Shown: one piece after another, positions 1 through 5,764 of the stretch
How positions within the stretch are numbered: position 1 is the first letter of the stretch
Layout of the letters: each line of letters opens with the position of its first letter
NCBI GenBank assembly: GCA_913052275.1
Contig: CAJXDX010000095.1
Coordinates: 1 to 6,870 of the forward strand
Origin: an uncultured Pseudomonadota bacterium
Lineage (GTDB): Bacteria; SAR324; NAC60-12
DNA: 6,870 nt
Reading direction: 5' to 3'
The notes under the pieces: model-generated
What the model saw: the letters and a program-made list of their open reading frames with translations, nothing else
Databases searched by the model: none
What the model was told of the DNA's origin: nothing
Made by a program: the position numbers and the translations under genes

Positions 1-19
1 CCAAGAGACACAGGAACTG

Positions 20-1204
20 TTGGGATTAATTGTCAGGCATGTGAGACTGCAAAATATCCCTATCACTTTTTCCGGAAGTTCACAGCTTGATCCCGGAATC
101 CTGCTTACAATTTCAGAAGGAAGGCCTCAATTTTCGGAAGAACTGAAACAAGTAAAAAACCCTTTTACTATCAAGCCCAAGTATTTCTCCAGATTTTCAA
201 AACCTTTCTTTTCCTCTGATGATAAAAGGATGGTAAATCAGAGAAAAAATGCTGATTCAGTTTCAGAACAAAGCAATGAAGAAAACGGCCTTGAGAATGG
301 TATTGATGAAAATCAAACGGATACTGATGATTTAAGGCAAAATGATTTTTCAGCTAAATACTCTCTCTGGCTTGTTTTTAGTTGGATTCTCTTTGCTGCC
401 TTAATTTGTGTAACTATTTCTTTACTGTTTATGCTTCGGCCTGAAAATGATTCAGGTACAGAATTCAAAGAATTTATTGCTGCCAAAAAAGCTTCGTCAG
501 CAACTGAAAAAGAAAATACAGAGAAACAAAACCAGGCAACTGCCGGGAATTCTTTAATTCATGAAATAATTAAGGGAAACATAACTGAAGTTCAGAGATT
601 ACTTGATGACGATGCAAATTTGGAATTAAAAGATCAAAATGGCTACACGCCCTTAATGTATGCGGTAAAACAGCAAAATCCTCAAATGGTTGAAATGCTT
701 GCTGACTTTGGTGCAAATGTAAACGTCTCAGATGATCTTGATGATACACCTTTGGTTTGGGCATCTTCAATGAACAATACTGAGATTGTAAAAATATTGT
801 TGGAAAATGGAGCTGACCCGGATAAAGGAAATTTCACACCAGTAATGTGGTCAGCTTTTCATGGGAATGTACCGATGTTGAAATTGTTTCTTGAATACAG
901 AGCAAACCTTAATTCTCGTACTCATGAAGGCTGGACAGCACTTATGTGGGCTGCAGAAAAGGGGAATATACAGGCAATGTGGGAACTACTAAGGCGTGGT
1001 GCAAGAGTCAACATGCAGAATAACACTGGGCAGACTGCTTTAATGTTTGCTTCACGCAGCGGAAATATTGCGACAGTCGGATTGCTGCTGAAAAAAGGCG
1101 GTGACAGTTCTGTTGTTGATTTTGATAAAAAAACTGCTTTAGATTATGCCAAAAATTTTCAGCATAAGGATGTAATTCGTTTACTGGAAAAAGAATTTGA
1201 ATAG
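20..1204 (+). CDS. Membrane-anchored ankyrin-repeat protein
   Basis: The 394-residue product has three parts. Residues 1-113 are polar and rich in Asn, Glu and Asp from about 77 on. Residues 115-138 form one hydrophobic membrane segment (Trp-Leu-Val-Phe-Ser-Trp then Leu/Ile/Val-rich). Residues 178-393 carry seven ankyrin repeats starting near 178, 207, 240, 270, 303, 336 and 370, recognised by recurring T-P/A-L-M-x-A and G-A-x-x-N motifs, most strongly in repeats 2 to 6. Ankyrin repeats bind other proteins and have no catalytic residues, so the partner and role are unknown. The topology (repeats in the cytoplasm or periplasm) is not settled; the basic stretch at 45-75 before the membrane segment would favour an N-in orientation and repeats outside. 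Translation probably starts at the TTG at 20, which has AGGA five bases before it, but the frame is open to the window edge, so the gene may begin earlier. It converges on udk. A possible frame disruption near the start is described in the findings. The ankyrin call is firm; function is unassigned. Confidence 0.85.
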   Translation: MGLIVRHVRLQNIPITFSGSSQLDPGILLTISEGRPQFSEELKQVKNPFTIKPKYFSRFSKPFFSSDDKRMVNQRKNADSVSEQSNEENGLENGIDENQTDTDDLRQNDFSAKYSLWLVFSWILFAALICVTISLLFMLRPENDSGTEFKEFIAAKKASSATEKENTEKQNQATAGNSLIHEIIKGNITEVQRLLDDDANLELKDQNGYTPLMYAVKQQNPQMVEMLADFGANVNVSDDLDDTPLVWASSMNNTEIVKILLENGADPDKGNFTPVMWSAFHGNVPMLKLFLEYRANLNSRTHEGWTALMWAAEKGNIQAMWELLRRGARVNMQNNTGQTALMFASRSGNIATVGLLLKKGGDSSVVDFDKKTALDYAKNFQHKDVIRLLEKEFE

Positions 1205-1215
1205 ATAATTCTTAA

Positions 1216-1860
1216 TTATGAAAAATGTTTCTCTTGAAGAGTTTGTAAATGTGAGACCAACAGATGAACGGCCTGCCTATTGTGCCCGCCCACCGGAATA
1301 AATACATCGGCGTGAATTTTGCTGGGTTCAACATACTCCTCATGCATTGGACGTATAGTTGCAAGGTATTGCTTACTTACAGATTCAACAGACCGTCCGT
1401 GTTCAGATAAATCTCGTTTTAACCGGCTGATGAACCTCAAGTCAGGGGGTACATCTACAAAAACTTTCAAATTCATCAAATCCCGGAGTTTTTTATCATT
1501 GAATACCAGAATGCCTTCCACAATCAGGATAGGTCGTGATTCCACTTTCTTCGTCCTCGAATCTCGTAAATATTTAGTAAAATGATGAAATACTGGGATT
1601 TCTACATTTTTTCCTGAAATCAGAAGACTGAGGTGCTCTACCAGCAGATTTGTATCCAAAGAATCAGGATGATCAAAATTGATTTTGGTTCGCTCCTCAA
1701 ATGATAATTCCGGGCGATGTTTGTAATAGGAATCGTGTTGGATAACAGATACTTTTTCCGGACCTAACTGTTTTAAAATCTCGTTTACAATCGTTGATTT
1801 ACCGGCACCGGTACCTCCTGCTACACCTACAACAAAAGATTTTGATCTAGATTTAACCAA
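1216..1860 (-). CDS. udk: Uridine/cytidine kinase
   Basis: Cytoplasmic P-loop kinase of pyrimidine salvage, transferring a phosphate from ATP or GTP to uridine or cytidine to give UMP or CMP. At 214 residues it has the normal family length. Visible motifs: Walker A GGTGAGKST (15-23); the HDSYY segment with the likely catalytic Asp43; NFDHPDSLD (61-69); VEGI (114-117); the lid helix RFISRLKRD (142-150) followed by RSVESVSKQYLATIRPMHE; and a C-terminal VEPSKIHADVFIP segment. The loop that normally reads Y-D-Y/F-x-x-H-x-R and contacts the base is changed here to FHHFTKYLR (91-99), which may alter substrate choice (see findings). The start is TTG at 1860; no ATG lies in this frame before the upstream stop, and there is no clear ribosome binding site beyond a weak GGG. 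It follows lon by 37 bases on the same strand, so it is probably co-transcribed with lon. The family is certain; substrate specificity is not. Confidence 0.93.
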   Translation of the reverse strand: MVKSRSKSFVVGVAGGTGAGKSTIVNEILKQLGPEKVSVIQHDSYYKHRPELSFEERTKINFDHPDSLDTNLLVEHLSLLISGKNVEIPVFHHFTKYLRDSRTKKVESRPILIVEGILVFNDKKLRDLMNLKVFVDVPPDLRFISRLKRDLSEHGRSVESVSKQYLATIRPMHEEYVEPSKIHADVFIPVGGHNRQAVHLLVSHLQTLQEKHFS

Positions 1861-1897
1861 TGGTATAAACCCAACAGTTAAGATGTTTGATCATGTA

Positions 1898-4396
1898 CTA
1901 TTTTGATGGGATTTTTTTCTTTCTGCCTGAAAGATCAGGGAAGCCGACAGGAAGAACTTCTGAAAAATTTTTGACAAAATAAGGTTTGATTCCCCCTTTG
2001 ATGCTTTCATCCAAATCATCAAAATCCTTTTGATTTTCTGCTGGAAAAATCAGCTGAGAAATCCCTGCTCTTCTTGCTGCAATTGTTTTTTCTTTAATTC
2101 CTCCCACAGGCATAACAAGTCCAGTTAGAGTCAGCTCTCCAGTCATGGCAAGATTGGGAATAACAGGCTCCTGTGTCACAAGAGAATAAAGAGCACAAGC
2201 CATTGTAATTCCAGCAGAAGGCCCATCCTTGGGGGTTGCACCTGCAGGAACATGAAGATGTACAAAATTTTCTGCAAAGAATTTTTGTATTTTTTTGTCT
2301 TTGCTTCCAATTGATCGAATATAGGTATATGCAATTTCAGTAGATTCAATCATGACATCTCCCAATTGCCCGGTCTGTTTAAAACCAGGATTCTTTGCCT
2401 CAACGCATGATGCTTCAATGAATAAAGTAGCACCGCCGACACTGGTGTATGCCAGGCCGGTGATAACTCCGATCTTTGGCTTTTTATAACGGGTTTCTTC
2501 TGCAAATGTTTTACGACCAAGCATTTCCGGAAGGTCATGTTTACTGATCTTTACACAATCAGACTCTTCTTCCACAATTTTCCTTGCTGATTTTCTCAGC
2601 AGTTTTTTCAGATTGTTTTCCAGTCCCCTTACACCAGCCTCTCTGGCATATCCGTCAATAATTTCCCGCAAAACAACTTTAGGGAGTGAAAACTGGGATT
2701 TTTTAAGTCCATGTGTTTTTAGTTGCTTTGGTAACAGATGTTTTCTTGCAATTTCAAGTTTCTCTTCAAGGATGTATCCTGAAAGTCTGATAACTTCCAT
2801 ACGGTCGAGCAATACAGGAGGAATTGTATCAGTCTGGTTTGCAGTGCAGATAAAAAGTACTTTTGAAAGATCAAAACGCACATCCAGATAGTGATCAAGA
2901 AAATCCTTATTCTGTTCCGGATCCAGTACTTCCAGCAGAGCAGAAGCAGGGTCCCCATGAAAACTTGCCCCAATTTTGTCAATTTCATCAAGCATTATTA
3001 CGGGATTTGCAGTTTTACTGGTTTTGATCGCATTGATAAACTTGCCTGGAAGAGCACCAATGTATGTACGTCGATGCCCTTTTATTTCAGCCTCATCACG
3101 CATTCCGCCAAGCGAAAAACGATAAAATTTGCGACCCAAAGCCTTCGCTATTGACTGACCAACTGATGTTTTTCCAGTACCTGGAGGGCCAACAAGTAAA
3201 ACAATTGACCCTGCAAGATCTCCGTTGATTATGCCCACAGAAATCAGTTCCAAAATTCTGTCTTTGACATCATTCAACCCATAGTGATCCCGGTTAAGAA
3301 TTCTTACAGCGCGCTGAATGTTAAAATAATCTTTGCTGTAAATTCCCCACGGTAAAATTGTCAGCCAGTCAAGATATGTACGAGTGACATTATATTCTGG
3401 AGAAGCAGGTTCAATTAAGCGCAGTTTCTCCATTTCCTCATTGATGCGTTCTTCTGCTTCTTCAGTTAGTTTCAGTTTTTTTATACGTGCCTCATATTTT
3501 TCCGTCTCACTCTCGGAACCTTCTTTTGTAATACCAAGTTCTTTTTTTATTTCCTTAAGTTGTTCTCTGAGGAAAAATTCCCTTTGCTGCTGGGACATCC
3601 TGTCTTCAACACGTTGAGAAATTTTAAACTGAAGTTTTGCTACTTCAAGTTCATGACGCAGCAGGTTTAATGCTTTTTCAATACGAGTTTTTATATTCCT
3701 TGTTTCCAGGACCTCCTGTAATTCCTTGCCTGAAGCAGTAGTCATCGATGCAGCAAAATCTGCCAATGTAGCAGGATCTTTTAAGTTTATTCGGCCCATC
3801 AAAAGTCCAAGTTCTTCCTTAAACAGTGGATTCAGCTGCACCAGCTCCTTAATCAAATTTATTATGGAAACAGAAAAAGCTTTCAACTCATACTCGGTCT
3901 TTTGACCTCCTGTATCCTGTAAATATTCTACTTTTGCCTTAAGTACGGGATCATCTGCGTCTATTTCTTTTATTTCGAATCGCTCCATAACCTGCACTAT
4001 TATGTGCATCGGGTCATTACCATGTTTTGACGCCTGCACAATCCTTCCAACAGCACCTATCTGTGCTAAATTTTTCGGGCTGGTTGCACCCTCGGTAGGA
4101 CTATTTTTATCTTGTTCAAAACTGTAAACTAAACCGACATATCGCAGTGATTCTTTTAACTCCTCCAGTAAAACCTTTTCCAGTTTTTCATCAGAAATAA
4201 TTACCGGCAAAAGCATTTTGGGGAATAGAGGACGATCATAAAGCGGGACGATGAGGAGAGAATCTGGAAAGACATCTTCACTTACGACAAGAGATTTATC
4301 TTCAGGAAGTGCCTCACCAATTTTTTCAGTAACTTCTATAATATCTTCCCGATTTTCTTCATCTTTTTCAAAATCTTGATCTGTTGGTTGAGTCAT
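1898..4396 (-). CDS. lon: ATP-dependent Lon protease
   Basis: Complete 832-residue cytoplasmic serine protease that unfolds and degrades damaged or regulatory proteins using ATP. Domains in order: an acidic N-terminal extension (about 1-44); the Lon substrate-binding N domain (about 45-245, opening SLLIVPLYDRPLFP); a coiled-coil region (about 245-330) containing the conserved QQREFFLREQLKEIKKELG; the AAA+ ATPase module with Walker A GPPGTGKT (403-410), Walker B VIMLDEIDK (466-474), sensor Asn520 in FICTAN and arginine finger Arg532 in LLDRMEV; then the protease domain with catalytic Ser727 in PKDGPSAG and Lys770 in GGIKEK, the Ser-Lys spacing of 43 matching E. coli Lon (S679/K722). All key residues are intact, so it should be active. 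Length is slightly above the common 780-810, explained by the N-terminal extension. The start is ATG at 4396, preceded by a T-rich leader without a good Shine-Dalgarno. A LonA, not LonB, since no membrane segment interrupts the ATPase module. Confidence 0.98.
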   Translation of the reverse strand: MTQPTDQDFEKDEENREDIIEVTEKIGEALPEDKSLVVSEDVFPDSLLIVPLYDRPLFPKMLLPVIISDEKLEKVLLEELKESLRYVGLVYSFEQDKNSPTEGATSPKNLAQIGAVGRIVQASKHGNDPMHIIVQVMERFEIKEIDADDPVLKAKVEYLQDTGGQKTEYELKAFSVSIINLIKELVQLNPLFKEELGLLMGRINLKDPATLADFAASMTTASGKELQEVLETRNIKTRIEKALNLLRHELEVAKLQFKISQRVEDRMSQQQREFFLREQLKEIKKELGITKEGSESETEKYEARIKKLKLTEEAEERINEEMEKLRLIEPASPEYNVTRTYLDWLTILPWGIYSKDYFNIQRAVRILNRDHYGLNDVKDRILELISVGIINGDLAGSIVLLVGPPGTGKTSVGQSIAKALGRKFYRFSLGGMRDEAEIKGHRRTYIGALPGKFINAIKTSKTANPVIMLDEIDKIGASFHGDPASALLEVLDPEQNKDFLDHYLDVRFDLSKVLFICTANQTDTIPPVLLDRMEVIRLSGYILEEKLEIARKHLLPKQLKTHGLKKSQFSLPKVVLREIIDGYAREAGVRGLENNLKKLLRKSARKIVEEESDCVKISKHDLPEMLGRKTFAEETRYKKPKIGVITGLAYTSVGGATLFIEASCVEAKNPGFKQTGQLGDVMIESTEIAYTYIRSIGSKDKKIQKFFAENFVHLHVPAGATPKDGPSAGITMACALYSLVTQEPVIPNLAMTGELTLTGLVMPVGGIKEKTIAARRAGISQLIFPAENQKDFDDLDESIKGGIKPYFVKNFSEVLPVGFPDLSGRKKKIPSK

Positions 4397-4452
4397 AAAA
4401 AAATTGCAGTAACCTATTGCTATAACTAATTGAAATTAACAACTCTAATTCA

Positions 4453-4477
4453 TTGCAATTATCGGTCTGAATTGCAA
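4453..4477. repeat. 8-bp perfect inverted repeat with 9-bp spacer upstream of lon
   Basis: TTGCAATT (4453-4460) and AATTGCAA (4470-4477) are exact reverse complements separated by nine bases. The element lies 57-81 bases upstream of the lon start codon, so it would be in or near the lon 5' leader or promoter. It could be a protein binding site or an RNA hairpin. The arm-N9-arm layout recalls the HrcA operator CIRCE, but the arm sequence does not match CIRCE (TTAGCACTC), so no regulator is assigned. Confidence 0.5.
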
Positions 4478-4519
4478 ACGAGCAGCTTACAAATGCCTGT
4501 GTAATATTATCCATCATCA

Positions 4520-4539
4520 CTGACCGACCGTCCAGTCAG
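4520..4539. promoter_or_regulatory. Imperfect palindrome, possible TetR-family-type operator
   Basis: CTGACCGACCGTCCAGTCAG matches its own reverse complement at 14 of 20 positions, with perfect 5-bp outer arms CTGAC/GTCAG and a central CG. GC-rich cores of the GACCG...CGGTC type are common in operators of TetR-family repressors; that assignment is inference. It stands out as a GC-rich patch in AT-rich surroundings, 124-143 bases upstream of the lon start and just downstream of a TATAAT on the minus strand, a position where a bound repressor would block transcription of lon. Confidence 0.4.
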
Positions 4540-4551
4540 AAATTAACTGCA

Positions 4552-4582
4552 ATTATATATTTAAAAAATTTTCAGCCGGTAA
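4552..4582 (-). promoter_or_regulatory. Possible lon promoter
   Basis: On the minus strand a perfect TATAAT (4557 down to 4552) is preceded, after a long 19-base spacer, by TTACCG (4582-4577), a weak match to TTGACA. The A/T-rich tract in between also serves as the tail of the putative fliQ terminator. Transcription would start near 4545, leaving a leader of about 150 bases before lon. The poor -35 and long spacing keep confidence low; the promoter may lie closer to lon. Confidence 0.25.
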
Positions 4583-4602
4583 CTGTGAAGAGGATTCACA
4601 GT
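4563..4602 (-). terminator. Terminator-like hairpin after fliQ
   Basis: Reading the minus strand, ACTGTGAA (4602-4595) pairs perfectly with TTCACAGT (4589-4582) across a 5-base loop. Downstream is a run of six T (4568-4563). The T run begins 13 bases after the stem, which is far for a classic intrinsic terminator. The outer pair TCAGC (4619-4615) and GCTGA (4576-4572) could extend the structure and bring its base to within three bases of the T run. The outer arm begins inside the last codons of fliQ. It would end the fliO-fliP-fliQ transcript before lon. Confidence 0.5.
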
Positions 4603-4608
4603 ATCTGC

Positions 4609-4881
4609 TTAAAAGCTGATATACCTGGGGAGATTGTTGAAAATGCCGGCCATATAAGTGGTAGCATGAGAGAGAAGCCATGGAAACAGAATTGCTAAAA
4701 TAGCTATCATGGCTCCCATTTTAGGAATAATTGCCAATGTCTGCTCCTGGATCTGTGTGACTGCCTGAAAGATGGAAACAATTAAACCTACTACTAATGC
4801 CCCAATCAGCATTGGAGCAGCAAGAAGAGAGGCCATTCGCATTGCTTCAATCATAATTGAGACTACTAAAGCTTCTGTCAT
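4609..4881 (-). CDS. fliQ: Flagellar biosynthesis protein FliQ
   Basis: Small inner-membrane subunit of the flagellar type III export gate; several FliQ copies pack around the FliP-FliR core. I place the start at the ATG at 4881 (MTEALVVSIM), giving 90 residues, the standard FliQ length of about 89. A longer frame from 4959 would add 26 residues and overlap fliP by 49 bases, which the family does not support. Two membrane hairpin segments are visible at about residues 17-39 and 53-77, joined by the conserved SIFQAVTQIQEQTLAIIPK loop, which is diagnostic for FliQ. The gene starts 29 bases after the fliP stop with no obvious Shine-Dalgarno, so translation may be coupled to fliP. The normally following gene, fliR, is absent; a hairpin lies at the 3' end instead. 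Confidence 0.95.
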   Translation of the reverse strand: MTEALVVSIMIEAMRMASLLAAPMLIGALVVGLIVSIFQAVTQIQEQTLAIIPKMGAMIAILAILFPWLLSHATTYMAGIFNNLPRYISF

Positions 4882-4910
4882 AATTAATAATATTTTAAGG
4901 TTAAGGATGG

Positions 4911-5741
4911 CTATAACGCCACAAAACTTTTTATCATTGATCCGAGAATCAAATGCCATCCGTCAACAAGAACAAACAGCATCAGCTTGAATGGCAATGA
5001 AATCATTACTGGAGGCATCATCATCATACCCATTGCCATCAGGATTGAAGCGACTACCATGTCAATTACAAGAAATGGAACATACAGCAAAAAACCAATT
5101 TGAAATGCAGCTTTCAGTTCACTGATTACGAATGCAGGAATCATCACCCAGATTGGAATATCTTCCAGATTCTTTGGCCGTTCCAGTTTTGCAATACGAA
5201 CAAACATTGCCAGATCTTTTTCCCTTGTAAAATTACCCATAAATTTTTTTATAGGCTGAGCCGCACGGTCCATAAATTCCTGCTGTGTTATTGTTTCATC
5301 TAAATAAGGTCCAAGCGCCACATCGTTTACCTCCTCCCACACGGGCATCATCACAAACAGCGAAAGGAAAAGTGCAATCCCTATCACAATTTGATTTGAC
5401 GGGGCCTGAGGTGTACCGATCGCCTGCCTTAAAAACGACAGTACAATTACAAAGCGAGTGAATGAAGTTGTCATTATCAGAATGGCTGGAGCCAAAGTTA
5501 GAACCGTCAGTAAAAAGACGATCTGTAAGGTGGTCGAGACCTGTTGAGGAGTAGTTGCAGTATCAACAGAAATGTTGATGCCCGGTATTGGTGATTGTGC
5601 ATAAAGAGGCATTTTTAGACAAAAAAATGCCAGCAAAAGTAAAATTACAGTTAAGAATTTTGTGTGTTTCAAATTACTGAAAAAACTCAAGGGTTCTGGT
5701 TTATGCCATTTCCCGATTTTTCTTTGATTCAGTTCGAGCAT
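4911..5741 (-). CDS. fliP: Flagellar biosynthesis protein FliP
   Basis: Inner-membrane protein forming the pentameric core of the flagellar export gate through which rod, hook and filament subunits pass. The 276 residues comprise a basic N-terminus, a signal peptide hydrophobic core (about 29-42) with likely cleavage after YAQ (47-49), a short periplasmic segment, and four membrane segments (about 72-90, 115-133, 211-232, 250-268). Signatures: the SFTRFVIVLSFLRQAIGTPQ block (93-112), the PAFVISELKAAFQIGF block (202-217), and the methionine run MGMMMMPP (237-244), which corresponds to the gasket that seals the closed pore in the Salmonella protein. FliP is one of the few gate subunits made with a cleavable signal peptide, which fits. 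The start is ATG at 5741, 23 bases after fliO, with only a GGA at weak spacing. Length is slightly above the Salmonella protein (245) because of about 28 residues ahead of the signal core; a start inside that stretch is possible, but no other ATG precedes the signal core. Confidence 0.97.
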   Translation of the reverse strand: MLELNQRKIGKWHKPEPLSFFSNLKHTKFLTVILLLLAFFCLKMPLYAQSPIPGINISVDTATTPQQVSTTLQIVFLLTVLTLAPAILIMTTSFTRFVIVLSFLRQAIGTPQAPSNQIVIGIALFLSLFVMMPVWEEVNDVALGPYLDETITQQEFMDRAAQPIKKFMGNFTREKDLAMFVRIAKLERPKNLEDIPIWVMIPAFVISELKAAFQIGFLLYVPFLVIDMVVASILMAMGMMMMPPVMISLPFKLMLFVLVDGWHLILGSMIKSFVAL

Positions 5742-5764
5742 AATTTTACTAATTCCGAAAAAAC

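Larger units (their letters stand above)
4397..4608. other. Intergenic region between fliQ and lon
   Basis: This 212-base AT-rich stretch has no open reading frame worth calling. It contains, from the fliQ side to the lon side, a terminator-like hairpin, a possible promoter, a 20-bp imperfect palindrome and an 8-bp inverted repeat, each listed separately. The motif TTGCA(A/G)T or its close complement occurs at about 4403-4409, 4453-4460, 4470-4477 and 4546-4553. The density of symmetric elements is unlike the short, plain gaps elsewhere in the window and suggests that lon transcription is controlled here. Confidence 0.6.

Noticed and set aside
1205..1219. ATAATT-ctt-AATTAT inverted repeat between the convergent ankyrin and udk genes as a two-way terminator
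   Set aside because: The stem is only six A/T pairs with a 3-base loop and no T run directly after it on either strand; it is too weak to call.
1231..1241. CTCTT-g-AAGAG hairpin near the udk 3' end
   Set aside because: It lies within the coding region, its loop is too short unless pairs are opened, and no T run follows.
1319..1585. Plus-strand 88-residue reading frame inside udk
   Set aside because: It lies fully antisense to a well-conserved kinase and has no recognisable motif; a shadow frame.
2613..3617. Several plus-strand frames of 77-92 residues inside lon
   Set aside because: All are antisense to the intact Lon ATPase and protease domains and show no family signature.
4453..4477. 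Calling the lon upstream inverted repeat a CIRCE element
   Set aside because: The 9-base spacer fits but the arms do not match the conserved TTAGCACTC/GAGTGCTAA.
4882..4959. Longer fliQ start adding 26 residues
   Set aside because: It would overlap fliP by 49 bases and exceed the very constant FliQ length; the internal ATG at 4881 matches the family start.
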